Shown: positions 34,714 to 46,214, counted from the stretch's first letter. The stretch is DNA of 64,000 nucleotides from Reticulitermes speratus (GCA_021186555.1 JAJKFL010000005.1:19532635-19596634); one strand, 5' to 3'. Numbers and translations: made by a program. Notes: generated by a model from the sequence alone, not told the origin.

Positions 34714-35130
34714 TACATTTGGGGCATAGCTTTGTATGGCGCTGGAACTTGGACGCTTCGGAGAGTAGATCAGAAATACGTTGAAAGGTTTGAAATGTGG
34801 TGCTGGAGGAGGATGGAGATCAGTTGGACCGACGTGTGAAAAGGAAGAAGTATCACATAGAGTCAAGGAGGAAGTGAATATCCTACATGCAGTAAAAAGA
34901 AGAAAGGCTGCCTAGATTGGACACGTCTTGTGTAGGAACTGCCGTCTAAAACACGTCATTGAGGGAAGATAGAAGAAGGGATAGAAGTGAGGGGAAGAAT
35001 AGGAAGAAGACGTAACCAGCTACTGAATGACCTTAAGGAAACGAGAGGATACTGGAAACTGAGAGAGGAAGCACTAGATCGCAGTCCTTGGAGAACTCGC
35101 TTTGGAAGAGGCTATGGACCTGTCGTGTAA
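34714..35130 (+). pseudogene. Non-LTR retrotransposon reverse-transcriptase tail (RTE-like)
   Basis: The frame from 34714 reads YIWGIALYGAGTWTLRRVDQ, then KYVERFEMWCWRRMEISWTD and a stop. The next part reads EEVSHRVKEEVNILHAVKRR, then KAA, a stop, IGHVLCRNCRLKHVIEG. The last part reads RRRNQLLNDLKETRGYWKLR, then EEALDRSPWRTRFGRGYGPVV and a terminal TAA at 35128-35130. This is the C-terminal region of an endonuclease/reverse-transcriptase LINE protein, with the E-W-x-x-R-M, SWTD, IGH and (L)WR landmarks. At least one small deletion (after SWTD) and several stops make it a pseudogene. The SINE abuts it, and the SINE's right target duplication overlaps the YIW codons. The SINE therefore probably inserted into this LINE copy. 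Confidence 0.9.
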
Positions 35131-35139
35131 GACAGACTA

Positions 35140-37105
35140 CGAAATGACCACTGCTCTTCTGAAGATGTATGTAGCAGACCCCTCCGAAAGGTTGGTAACT
35201 ACCTACGAAATTACAGGCTTTCATAATCCAAAATACTGCAACCTAGTAAGACATTATTTTATTATAGCTTTGTTGCTGCAAACAAATGAAGCGTCAGCCC
35301 GAGTTTCCTTTGCGTACGTTCTTCTTTAATGCCATTAAGATATTCACATTTGATTCTATTTCTCTTCCAAGACAACTGGCTTTAAAGAAAATGGGAATAT
35401 AAGAATGGGTTCTGTGAGGTTATTGTAAGAGCTTCCCCTGAGACGTCGCGCACTCTCATTGCCTGCTTACAGAGCCAAATGTTAACGCCGCTGCTCGGGT
35501 TCCGTGTCTCCAGGGGCCAACGTAGAGTCTGCACATCCACCGTCAGTCTCCTTTCATTTGTCCAGGAGGAAGAATAAAAGAAATTGAACTAAAAACGTGT
35601 ATGTCACTGTAAATGTACTCTCTTTTCATCTTTGTCTTGCCTCTTGCATCGTAGCTGACTCAGGGTCAATGTTATTGTCTTGTAGCGAGACAAACACGTG
35701 CGTTTGCGCTTTTTGGAGAGGCAGCCTTAGAGCAGTGTGCTTCTGGAATAACATATGGAATACTTCTTTGTGTTCTCTTCCCTGTTTCGTTTAAATCTTT
35801 TGTCTTCTTCGTAAATTTGTAGTTCCTTTATGCAACCTTTGGTTACGTTCTGCGATTTTTATCCCCCTTTCTTCTGTTCTTACATCCAACCAAAATCTTC
35901 CTTCAAATTCGCCTCTATTTCCCTCTAGCCTTCGGGAAGCAAAATTTATCCTTTCATTCTGTCTAGTAAACCCGATCAAAGGCTATTTTCTCTTCTTTTT
36001 GGGGCAAGTCGACTTGTTCGCGAAGTTCCACACGCCGATTCTCAGCTACACACGTACTTACACACAAGCACACGCACACATCAGGGCCGGCAACAAAAAG
36101 TGTGACTCATGCTCGTCAGCATGTTGACGGCCTTAAGGAACGCCACAGTTAGTATACTCACCCACGACGTCCGGATGACAGGACGAAGCAGTCCTTTGCA
36201 AGGTCCCTGAATAATATTAACACCTTAATTAATTCTTACTTATTTACTAGCATAACACAAGCTGAAATTTCAGCGATAAACTGTTAAAACAAACACGTTA
36301 AATTATCCGACATTAGTAACTTTATAAGTCCTGGAAAGACGGGTAAAATTGGGCTCTAGCAGTAACAATGAATAGAACGAAAATATGATAAAATGTGATG
36401 GAGATTAAATGACATTTTAATTGCCAGTTCAAACTTACCTTTAATTGCTGAAATCTTATGGTCCTATTCGTAATTGTTTACTAATATGTACGACGACTGA
36501 TCAGAAAGCCTTAGCCTTTCATACAAGTTGTGCCGTATGTCTTGAACCGTCTTTTCTGACAGCACAGTCACAGGAATCGCTTGCTTGCCTGTGCTCAACG
36601 AGGAAGTATTTCCCAGTCTCTAGAATAAAAAGTGGGATTTCCAAATTCGTTTCCAGCAGAATGACGCTCCTGTCCATTGCAGCATCCGCATAAGAGAGTA
36701 GCTGCACCGGCAACTTCCTGGTAATTGGATCAGACGTCGAGGGTCTGCGGAGTGGCTGGCGAGGAGTCCCGAGTTCACCCCGATGGGTTTTTGTCTCTGG
36801 GTTTATTTGAAGGCTTTGGTCTACGCGTAGAAAATAAGAGTGCTGCACATTTACGTGAGCGCATTATTGACGCATTAACACCACCACCTGCGACGTCATT
36901 CGCCATGTGACTGCTGACTGGATACCTCGTCTGCATTCGTGTATCAAACGTATTGGTGGGCACGTTGAACACATTATGATAGCACAACCCGTTTTCATTA
37001 TTTTCCCGATTGTTCCAGACATATTGGACATATTGTGTATGAATTTGGTTTGTTTTGTTGTTTGTCCGCTTTAGGTCAGATTACACCGCTTATAGTGATA
37101 GGATG
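35140..37105. other. Non-coding DNA, no recognised feature
   Basis: The longest open frame is 109 codons on minus (36519-36848), opposite an 82-codon frame on plus. The minus translation (for example DAAMDRSVILLETNLEIP) has a natural-looking composition, but I recognise no family. A short CA-rich tract lies at about 36045-36085. Confidence 0.4.
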
Positions 37106-37107
37106 AA

Positions 37108-37200
37108 ACGGAAATGATGTGGGTGGAAATGGCTGTGACCTAATTTGAAGTAATATTCCAACATTTGCCTTGAAACATTGAGAAAAGCTACGAAGGAACT
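37108..37200 (+). repeat. Dispersed GTGGCC-type repeat, copy 4
   Basis: Contains GGCTGTGACCTAATTTGAAG, CCAACATTTGCCTTGAAA and GAGAAAAGCTACG, in the same order as the other copies. Confidence 0.5.
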
Positions 37201-37204
37201 TAGT

Positions 37205-37645
37205 TTATTGATAAATATGCACTAAAAATATTAACAGATACTGGTTGGTGTTCTGGCCTTAAGGAACATAAAATTTTTCCTGCTAACATAGAAAACGGTA
37301 GCGTCCCGTATTTCGCATTATGGGCACTGCATAACTTTCAAATCTAACGGAACACATTTTGTTTAGATATGTTTCTTAACATGTCATTCTCATGCCACCT
37401 TCTTCGTACATAAGACGGATATATTGTATATAAGAATTTGTAATATCCTGATGCAGCTCAAAATGAAGCATGTCATTGCCCGTGTCATTGTCATCCACAA
37501 AAGTAGCATCAGATGTAACTTATGACTTTGACATCTTTCGACACAACTGATCCGTCTCTTCAAACTTTGGTCGGTTAATACAAAATTTTGTTTACACCGT
37601 CAAAATACAATATTTTAATCAAACACACACAGATGTATATACTAT
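37205..37645. other. Non-coding DNA, no recognised feature
   Basis: AT-rich; nothing recognised. Confidence 0.45.
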
Positions 37646-37650
37646 ATATA

Positions 37651-37849
37651 TTGTATCTATACTTATGCATGTACTGTATATATATGTATGTATGTCGTAT
37701 ATAAACAGTACACATTTCGGCTGCCTGCAGTCAGTGGACACATGAAAGCAAATGACCCGAAGTTGGGACTGATGACGGCGTAAAGCCGGAACATATCACT
37801 CTGCGTATATTATATACATGTATATGTTTATATAAAAGTATAGATACAA
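37651..37849. mobile_element. Foldback element with hammerhead-like arms
   Basis: The outermost 14 bp of the two arms match exactly (TTGTATCTATACTT at 37651-37664 and its complement at 37836-37849). Inner similarity is lower, through an AT-rich stretch and then the motif. The right arm on plus has CTGATGA, C, GGC-GTAAA-GCC, GGA, ACATAT. The left arm on minus has CTGACTG, GGCAGCC, GAA, ATGTG. It has the same design as the 26.9 and 33.0 kb elements. No clear target duplication found. Confidence 0.6.
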
Positions 37850-37948
37850 ACCGATAGTTCAAAGGTTGTACTTTTACGGTAAATATATAAAAATAATTGG
37901 ACATGCTGAAAAATTGCAGTTGAAAATCCCTGTCTGCTGTTAATCAAG

Positions 37949-38223
37949 TGTGGGGTACGCGGTGGAGAAGTTGACTGAGGCACTGCGCTACAAGCCGGAA
38001 GGTCACGGGTTCGATTCCCGATTGGAATTTTTCATTGACTTAATCGCTGGGGCCGTCTAGCCTCTAACAGAAATGAGTACCAGGGATATCTCCTGGGGGT
38101 AAAGGCGGCCGGTGCGTAGGGCTAACATCCTTGTCACTTTCATGTGCCAATTATCTAGAAATTCTCTGACCCTCAACCTCCTGGAGCGCTAAGAGCCTGT
38201 CCAGGCCTGTGTAGGGATAGCTT
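37949..38223 (+). mobile_element. tRNA-derived SINE with target duplication
   Basis: The head carries TACGCGGTGGAGAAGTTGAC and a canonical B box GGGTTCGATTCCCG. The body has CGCTGGGGCCGTCTAGCC, GAGTACCAGGGATATCTCC and GGGGGTAAAGGCGGCCGGTG, related to the 34.4 kb family but with a different tail. The flanks TGTTAATCAAG (37938-37948) and TGTTAATAAAG (38224-38234) form an 11-bp target duplication with one mismatch. Confidence 0.85.
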
Positions 38224-38239
38224 TGTTAATAAAGAGTTA

Positions 38240-38920
38240 ATACACGTACTTAAAGTGGTTTTCAGTGACACTGCATATGAGATGATGCTTATACTTGCAC
38301 TTTCATCTGCGCTTACAAGTTAGTGCATTCTAATAAACGGACAGTTCCTAAGACTGAACTTTATTAAGACACACTTCTGCATAAACTTAGGGATATGGAC
38401 GAAAACGTGGCTTCAAATTCATAAAGATTTTGAATCTTATCGGTGTGTGTCAGGAGGAAAAATACTGGATATTCTGAAAACTGTCGCTTCAATATTTGTC
38501 TTATATAGTCCTTGTATTGTGTTTTATATGAGACTGATTCCAAAGTCTATTCGAATTATTCTTTCTCGGATGGCGACGAATTTGACCAAGAGATGTATGT
38601 CCCCAAGGTTATGTAGTCGTGCTTGAAAGGAACAAATAGGGTACTTGTACAATAAAAGGAGGAAGATGAGATGAGAAGGAAAAAGGAAATGGCTTGGAAC
38701 TTCATTCTTCCTATTTTGCTTGCCTTGAAGAATGGGGAAAATGTATGGATAAAATTTTTACTGAGTGTTTGACGACAGAGGCAAGAAGAAGAACAACAAG
38801 ACGACAGATGGAATAGCAGTTTGACTTAGGTTGACTTAGCATCCTGGTTATTTAACCACACTTATCCAGTTGCGTCGGTTATATAATGTCGAATATTAGG
38901 AAGGTTATTGAGCACGAATT
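38240..38920. other. Non-coding DNA, no recognised feature
   Basis: Purine-rich patch at about 38640-38760; otherwise nothing. Confidence 0.45.
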
Positions 38921-38924
38921 GCAT

Positions 38925-39020
38925 AATATGTGGAAGGAAGCGGTCGTGGCATATTTTGAATTAATAAAGCAGCAGTTGCCCGAGGTGACTGAGGGAAATT
39001 TCAGATACCTTGATCAGGGT
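38925..39020 (+). repeat. Dispersed GTGGCC-type repeat, copy 5
   Basis: Contains GTGGAAGGAAGCGGTCGTGG, CATATTTTGAATTAA, AGCAGTTGCCCGA and GAGGGAAATTTCAG. The AAGGAAGC(A/G)GT lead-in is shared with copy 2. Confidence 0.5.
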
Positions 39021-39478
39021 ATTCAGTCTTAAGACCAGGATTAAAACTACGGGAATACGAAATTCTGAGAAAAGTTACTAAACAGATGTCTGAGCTTTTC
39101 TTTTGCAGTTTGATATGTATGTGAAAGGAATATGGGCTATAATCTTCCAGCAGTTTAATGATAAATGAGTAAGTAGAAAAAACTGGCTAGTTTTAATACG
39201 ATAAATTAATACAGTCTCTGGCTATAATCACAATACGTGAATCTAATCACGCCAGTGTTCCACTGTCGTTGCTACAAAGCGACGTAATAGCATTCTTCAA
39301 ACGTCAGCTCAGTACCGAGTGTAGCAGCTGTACGTTTTTTTTAAGCTTCGTAAAATTACGACACTTGAATAGCTATTAGACGGAGTAAATCGTGTTACAT
39401 AAAACCGCAAAGGAAGAATGTTATTAACATGCAGGTCCTTCTTATGAATCAAATTATTGCGGTGGCAACGATATAAAG

Positions 39479-39911
39479 CCGCGTTTCCCAAACGATATTG
39501 CTCGCGGACCCCTTTTGGCTTCGAAAAATAACCACGGATCCTCACATTCTTGCTCACGTAAGTATACTACCCGGGTGATAGTTATCCAAGATTAAAAATT
39601 TATATCTCAGAACTAATTTTAGATAATAGTACATACCAGTGGCATACATAACAATGCATTGCATGATTTAACCATAATTAAAATGAATGTCGCTCGCTTC
39701 GTTGGGAGAGTAAGTTTTTTTAATTAGATATTCTGACCATCATACGAAATAAACATATCGCCAATTAAAGAAGTTCCTCGATCATTTTTAACAAAAAATT
39801 ATTCCTTTAATTAAAAAATAAGTAAACTTCAAAATAGCCATTACAGAAATATATCCATGGATTCGGTCGCGGATACCTTGGGATCCGTGGAGCACAATTT
39901 GGGAACCACTG
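39479..39911. mobile_element. 433-bp hAT MITE
   Basis: The left end reads CCGCGTTTCCCAAACGATAT, then TGCTCGCGGACCCC. The right end on minus reads CAGTGGTTCCCAAATTGTGC, then TCCACGGATCCC. These match the common hAT terminus CAGTGGTTC(T/C)CAAAC with a GCGGACCCC block. The 8-bp flanks ATATAAAG (39471-39478) and ATTTAAAT (39912-39919) agree at six positions, the size expected for hAT. There is no transposase. The 82-codon minus-strand open frame at 39309-39557 runs across the left end and is incidental. Confidence 0.8.
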
Positions 39912-39919
39912 ATTTAAAT

Positions 39920-41025
39920 TACGTTACTGAGGCATGCACTGTGAATGACGGCTTCGGTATTCGTTGTTCGGGCTGTGACTGTTTGTTCGACAGTAACAAT
40001 GGTTAGTTTTGTTTAAAGAACTAAGCATAGAAGATATGAATCTTCCCTCGTTGTTCCTTTCTTGAAGGCAGAGACAATAACAGCCTCCCAAACTTTGTAG
40101 GCCTAAGTTTAATCTTAATTATAGTTATGGATAACACCCGTAGAACATTGTGATTAAGACAATAAACATTTGTCATATACTTTCAAAACTACGTTACGAA
40201 AGTTATTGTGGCTCTGTATGTTAGGGTTGCTTTTTTACACTGCTGAAATTCCTTGATTTTTCTCAGAACACATTTAATTTTCAGACTGTGCGTTTGTATT
40301 ATCTAAAAAGTCATAACTTCTTATTAACTCACATAAATTGAGAAGAATAGAAAGGAAATGTTTAGTCTTATCTTACAGTATGTAGTATTTCAATTACGTT
40401 TCTGGCAAGCACAATATTGAGTACTTTCATGTCTTCACGTTTTCCTCTCTGTCATTAATATTTTCGTTATGAATCAGTTACTCATCTCCTCTTATTTGTA
40501 TATGTCTACATCCTCCTGCGAGGTTGATACTATTTCTATTTACGTTCTCCAACACTACACGATCAGACTATCTGCCAGATAGCAATAGTAATACTTACAC
40601 TCCTTCAACAGGACTTCTGTTGCTATCGGACGTACTTCTATAAAAGCACTAAATACTTAAACTGAAGCCTCTTCCAATTTCGCAGCTGTCGTTTTAACTG
40701 TCTCCCTGTATCTCTATATACCTATGATTTGTAAAGAAATTCAGGTTTCAGAAGTCTTATTATGAAATATTTTCAAGTGGATCAAACATATTTCTCTCAA
40801 ATTCTATATCTTCTCTTTTATCGAGTAAACATTTAGCCTTTTCCTTATTTTTTATTTTTATTTTGTATAATCAAATATATCGCTTCTTCTTTAAATGTAC
40901 TTTCCCATTCTTTAATTTTACCAGCAGTTTCCCTTCCTTTTAACCCAAGCCTCACTTCGACATAAAATTTTCAGAATTACCATCACTTCTTCAAATTTCA
41001 ACTTTGCCTTTCCTCTTACTTGCTG
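39920..41025. other. Non-coding DNA, no recognised feature
   Basis: AT-rich; nothing recognised. Confidence 0.45.
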
Positions 41026-41029
41026 TTTA

Positions 41030-41165
41030 ATGCTAAGTGCTCGGCCTACACCTATCTCACTGCCGCTTTGTGCACAACAGTTCCAATGTGGAAGGGTCTG
41101 GGATCGAATCCGGTCCTCCACGATGACAGGTCGGCTTCTAATAACAAGAACCATGGCGCGGCCAT
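41030..41165 (+). mobile_element. Possible SINE head
   Basis: GGGATCGAATCCGG (near 41100) fits a B box and sits in a short G+C-richer patch. A convincing A box and body are missing. Confidence 0.25.
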
Positions 41166-41633
41166 GCGAAGATTATATTTGTCTCTCTGTTGAGCTGTCT
41201 GTGGCATAGTATCAGTGTTTAAACCTTTTTAAAGAGTCTTTGAAAAAATCAGATGTTGGAATCTTTCATTAACATTTGTTGGGTAACTTCAGTTTTCGTC
41301 ACATTTATTCGTAACAGAGCCTAATTCACGTAAGACCATTCATAAACTCTATACAATATTCACGAACCGTTATTCAAAGTTAGTAAATTTCGACATGAGA
41401 AATCTTTAAATAACTTTAGCTGGCCATTTGTAATTAAAACACCAGTTAATGTTAGGTAAGATTACTATCGTCTTTGATTCATGCAGTGCACTATCTCTTG
41501 TGTGTCACTGAAAAGATAAGAGTATTAAAATGTTATTTTATGTTATTCATACCGTACATTTTTTGATTATTTAGGTTCTATCCGACAAATGTACACTTTT
41601 ATTTTCTATTATTCAATACATATATTTCATTAA

Positions 41634-41686
41634 AGATGGCCCAACATGTTTCGAACCTTATATGAGGTTCATCTTCAGGGACATCT
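41634..41686 (-). ncRNA. Hammerhead-ribozyme-like motif
   Basis: On the minus strand the order is: stem I 5' strand AGATGTCC (41686-41679), core CTGAAGA (41678-41672), one bulged T, stem II GAACCT-loop-AGGTTC (six perfect pairs), GAA (41652-41650), stem III ACATGT with only two pairs, cleavage-position T, and stem I 3' strand GGGCCATCT (41642-41634). Stem I pairs over eight positions with one bulged C. All catalytic-core boxes of a type I hammerhead (CUGANGA, GAA, UH) are present. The extra base after CTGAAGA and the two-pair stem III make single-copy activity doubtful. Minimal stem III is known for hammerheads of Penelope-like elements. Flanking sequence has no open frame. Confidence 0.5.
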
Positions 41687-41689
41687 GTT

Positions 41690-42038
41690 TTAAATTACAC
41701 CAGCCCTTCTTCAAAGATACATGTTAGGTTATACACTTTAAAATGTTGTCTTTGTTGTCTTTGGGTTACTATATGTCAGGTTGTATGTTCGCTTGTGGAT
41801 GGTTGGGACAATACTGTCGTGCGATATGCCGCGGCATTTCTGTACTCCTAGACGCTTTGAAGGAAGATAGTGCCTTCATCTTCGAGGGTCTAGACGTCCG
41901 AGAAGAATCCCAGATCATAACTGGAGAATTAGCCTCATATATCAGTTGGGGTCTCTTGCCTATTGATAATTTGACGATCCTGAATTAAATCAAGAATATA
42001 CAGCGTTAAAGAATAGGATTGTTTTTTATAAATGAATG
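41690..42038. other. Non-coding DNA, no recognised feature
   Basis: An 81-codon plus-strand open frame (41743-41988) has no motif. Confidence 0.4.
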
Positions 42039-42039
42039 G

Positions 42040-42130
42040 AATAGGATGTGGAAAGAAACAGCCGTGGCCTAATTTGAGTAACAATAGACCTACCATATTT
42101 GCCTGTTAAATATTTTCTGTGTGTGCACAT
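42040..42130 (+). repeat. Dispersed GTGGCC-type repeat, copy 6
   Basis: Contains ACAGCCGTGGCCTAATTTGA and CCATATTTGCCTGTTAAA. Confidence 0.5.
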
Positions 42131-42134
42131 ATTT

Positions 42135-42665
42135 CTCTCTGACCGCACATTCAGGTGATTTGTTGTTAAGATTCTGTGGCCTGCTGGTATTATGTTATGT
42201 TGTAGCTATACCGTTTTCAATCTTCAAAAATTAGTTGTTCGTGTAATCTGATAGGAACTTAAATAAGGTGCAGGGAAAATCTTAGGGTGTATGATCTTAA
42301 CACTGATCTATAATGATGTTTGTTATATTGTATTCGCACTCAGAAGGCAGGTAACATTCCCGGAACCGTCGCTCCTTCAATGGCTTTATCGAAAGGAACT
42401 TAGATGCAACACTTAAATGAATATACTGAAATTAAAAGCCATGTATTACGTATGATGTACTGTCGTTGTACAGAACATAGAATTTGTTATGTTTCCAACT
42501 TTAATCCTGTTCCTACAGCCTCATTTCCACCTTCAGGAAGAGTTACGAGTACCAGAATTCTTAACTTTGTTAGACATCTTCGTGATTGTGTGTGTGACGT
42601 CACTGGACAAAAAGTCTGTGCTGTATCGTTTATCAGCTTTTGTTCCTTACCGTCTGTTCTTCTAC
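42135..42665. other. Non-coding DNA, no recognised feature
   Basis: Open frames of 101 and 125 codons begin here and run into the SINE. They are not genes. Confidence 0.45.
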
Positions 42666-42683
42666 CCAGTAAGTACCATCAAT

Positions 42684-42977
42684 GGCCGTGCCATGGCTCA
42701 GGCGGTTAGTCGCCGGCCTTCCACCTTGGAGGCCCGGGTTCGATCCCGGGTCAGTTCATGTGGATTTGTGATGGATAGAATGGCACTGGGACAGGTTTTT
42801 CTCCGAGTACTTCGGTTTTCCCCTGTCAGTTTCATTCCACTGGTGCTCCATTATTTGGAAACATGAAAAAAAACTGATCATTTTTTCTCTTAATTTTCAT
42901 CACAAGGGTTGCACCATAAGCCTTAAGGCTGCGGTGCGTCCGTAGCTTCTGCTGCTGGGCCCTTCTCCACAAAAACA
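42684..42977 (+). mobile_element. tRNA-derived SINE with target duplication
   Basis: The head has the A-box-like ATGGCTCAGGCGGTTAGTCG and a perfect B box GGGTTCGATCCCGG. The body has GGCACTGGGACAGGTTTTTC, CCCTGTCAGTTTCATTCCAC, GGTGCTCCATT and GGTGCGTCCGTAGC. The flanks AAGTACCATCAAT (42671-42683) and AAGTACCGCCAAT (42978-42990) are a 13-bp target duplication with two mismatches. The truncated copy at 28.6 kb is the same family on the other strand. Confidence 0.92.
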
Positions 42978-42991
42978 AAGTACCGCCAATT

Positions 42992-45900
42992 ACAAGTATC
43001 CGTTGTCCTAAGTTTTCCTAAATGTTTGCCTTTCGTTAGGCCTCTTTGATCCTTCTTCAAATCCACCAGTCCTATAAGCTCTACAACCTCGTAAAAAGAA
43101 CAGTCATAAAGAGGGTCCCCCGCTTCTACCCCTATGCTACATCATGTATGAGATATCACGTAAACCCATATCATGATCCGTGATCATAAGGCGGGTGAAA
43201 CGTGACCATGAGAATTTCGTCCATCTTCACCCCCCCCCCCCCCCCCAAGAGCGCCCGTTAGCTCTACAAGCTCGCACGTATAATGGTGTCCTGTCACAGC
43301 TCGATTAAACGCCTCGCCCTGCCGATGAGATCCCTATCAACCACCGTATTGAACAACCGTCTAGACTGGGACGCTCTGCGCAGAAATAATTTGCAGGCGT
43401 CACCGTGAATGTTGTCACACTTAGCCATCTATCGGTAACAGTGCCAGGCCACGGTGTCGTAACCGAACACGTTATTGGTAGGTAGTTTCCGAATTACGTT
43501 GTCAGGAAGAAGTAGTCAGATGTCTTAAGTCGTGTGATGATCGTCAGTTGGCAACCACCAGTAAATAACACTCCCTAATATCTTGCGTGCTGTATTTAGA
43601 TACAGATAGATATTATTCCTAAATTGATAGACGGACGTCTGACCAGCGTGGAGTACTCCACCATTCAGAAACCACGCATTCCTTAACAGCATGCGAGAGC
43701 TTAGACGTACAAGGATCTGACGTTATTTTATTTAGTGTAGAGATTAAAGACAGATTTGTTTTGAAACATGGATACAGTAGTATACGTGCACCTCTTAATC
43801 GATATATGACCAATAACTTCGTTTTTGAAGGCCTAGAATACACCACTTACAGTCCGTTGTCTCCATGATATCTCCCATTTTAACTTGAATTACACTTGCT
43901 ACTTTTGACCGTGAGGCATCCACGTTGGCAAGCCTGAGATTTAAAAAATAGCCGACACTTAGGTATTAAATAAGTGTTCTCGGAAACGTGAGCCATTTCT
44001 GGCCTTTATGGCTTCTTATTAAGTGTAAAGCCACTGGCAAGGTGTGTGTGTGTGATCCAGATAGCCGTTGTGGTTGTTATAACAGGCTAAATAGGCCTGA
44101 TATAGACGAAAGGTAGAACTTAAATATTAGATGTTTTATGTGTAGGCCAAGCCTGATAACGTTAAAGATTAAGAACTGACTATGGCAATGCAATGATGAA
44201 AGCTGTATTTGCAAACTGGTGGCATACTGAAGAGGATAAAATCGAATTATAAGTAACATAAGGATGTAACTAAATAAAAGCAACGTCTGATTTTGGATTG
44301 AACAGATATAGAAAGCTCGGAAACTACTTTCGAAAAGGGATGAACGCTAAGACAGATATAACAACAGGATAATAATCAATGCTTAATGTCTCACTATTTT
44401 ATATTCAATTTATTAATATTTCGTAATGTTTTAAATGCCTCCTTTGCACATTCAACTACTAAATCATACATTTTCATCTATCATTGTGCTTTGATTTGCT
44501 GTAGGCAGTTAACCCTTAGGTCAGGGTAAATAAAATTATTTTGACACTGGAAGATGTCCGCTACCGAGTATCACGCGATCCATGATATTCTCCTCTCTCG
44601 TTATGAACACAAATCTCTCATAAACCTATCAACAGTTCACAGGACAGAATATCAAGGTTATCTCAAGGACCCACAAAGAGGCTGTGTACTTAATCAATGG
44701 TAATTAAAGGATAGCAAAAGGAGCCGTAATGTTTTGAGCTTGTGCAGCATAACAGAGTGAACATTGTGGGAAGTTGTTGAATTCTGGCATTACCTTAGAG
44801 GCTACTAGCGGCAGGAGATGAGTATTATAAAGTGCATGTTAAACATGACGACAAGGAATGATTTGTTTTTCACTGCTGAGCCTGCCTTGTTTCTGAGATT
44901 CTGGATTGTCAGGGCGGTGAGAATTCAGATTACCATCTTCCGCTGTCTGTATGGACCGCAACGGACCGGGTTCTTCCTTGCTCGACCCACAAAACTAAAC
45001 TTCCAACAAACAGTAACCATGTGGGTGATTGGACCACTATCCATTAATTTAACTCAGTTATGAATTAATTACTAGTGATTTTCGTTTAACTGGGCAGAAG
45101 AATATGATAATTCTTCGCTCCGCATATGACAGTGTTTCAGTCCTTGATAGTAATAATCAGTATATCATCGTTCTTACAAATAATCTGCACGGAAGTGGAA
45201 ATTATCAATTCATACGTGCCACACCCTCCCCCCCCCCCCCCCCGATATTTTACTTATCGTCATAAAATAAGCCTGACAGACTTGACTACTGCTCCTCCCC
45301 CAGAGTAAACAGCCGTACTACTCCTTTCGATAATGTTTAGATGTGCCGACTTAACACCAGAAATATCAATCAAATACGTAACTAACAATGTACAATTAAG
45401 TAGCGTAGCTTTGCGGGGCTTTTATTTCTCTTATGCACGTAACAGAAAAGAAACTTAAACGCACATTTCTCAATCTTCAATATTCTTCGAATTTAAGAGT
45501 GTCAGAGAAAGGAATCCCTCTAGTTAGCTTCCTGAACTTCATACTGAATATTTTTGAATTTATAATAACAGAAGTTTAATAGAGCATAAACGTATACAGA
45601 AAAAGAGGTATTCTCTTTTCATTTAAATGATTTGCAATAGAAACTCTAAACTTTAGTACTGAAAGCATTGACAGTAGAAGATCAAGAAGAAATGGAGTTA
45701 AGAATCTAGAAGAAAGGACATGCGACTAAATTGGCTGTCATAAGGAACGCATTTTTCTGTTGTCTCCGTCAAGGAGACTCAAGTGTCATATTAAGGAGTA
45801 CGTCTGTAAAGGCAACCCCTTCCAGCACGCTGAATCACAGAAAATGGGGTGATCGCGTGATTGGGTCTACTAACAAGTCATTCCGGACGGAAGTTTTTAA

Positions 45901-46170
45901 GCAACAATTGCCCTTGATATACCACATTCTGTTGAGACCATAAAACTAAACTTTTCTCGTAAGGTTTTGACGATATAACCTTTATTATTATTAGTTTTGG
46001 GTGTGTCTAAAAGAACTTATTCATGACATACAAAATGTTTTAGTGAGGTCGTACAAGTCTGGAAGTTTTAGAACAGATTACACTCGTGTCAGAAACAACA
46101 TAAAAATTAACACAATGTAGCTATTTATATTATGTTCTTTTGGTTCACGACACTTTGTATTCTAGTAGGC
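42992..46170. other. Non-coding DNA with two long C runs
   Basis: A 17-base C run lies at 43230-43246 and a 16-base C run at 45228-45243. The segment 43060-43460 is richer in G+C but shows no frame or repeat that I recognise. Short open frames (up to 81 codons) have no motifs. Confidence 0.5.
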
Positions 46171-46174
46171 GGGT

Positions 46175-46212
46175 AATGTGTTTCGGCGGAATATACTGTC
46201 TCCCTTATCAGA
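46175..46212 (-). other. Decayed hammerhead-like hairpin remnant
   Basis: On minus: CTGATAA (for CTGATGA), a partly paired stem II ending CCGCC, GAA, ACACAT. Shares CCGCCGAAAC with the 6.8 kb remnant. Confidence 0.3.
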
Positions 46213-46214
46213 AA

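Noticed and set aside
36519..36848. 109-codon minus-strand open frame with natural-looking composition
   Set aside because: No recognisable family, no splice support, and an overlapping frame on the other strand. Not strong enough to call.
42684..42760. Possible true tRNA genes at SINE heads (also 8.2, 34.4 and 37.9 kb)
   Set aside because: A and B boxes are present, but no full cloverleaf with paired acceptor ends; each runs directly into a SINE body, and all but the 8.2 kb copy have target duplications.
42404..42866. Open frames of 101 and 125 codons
   Set aside because: They run into the SINE and use its GC-rich head; no motif upstream.
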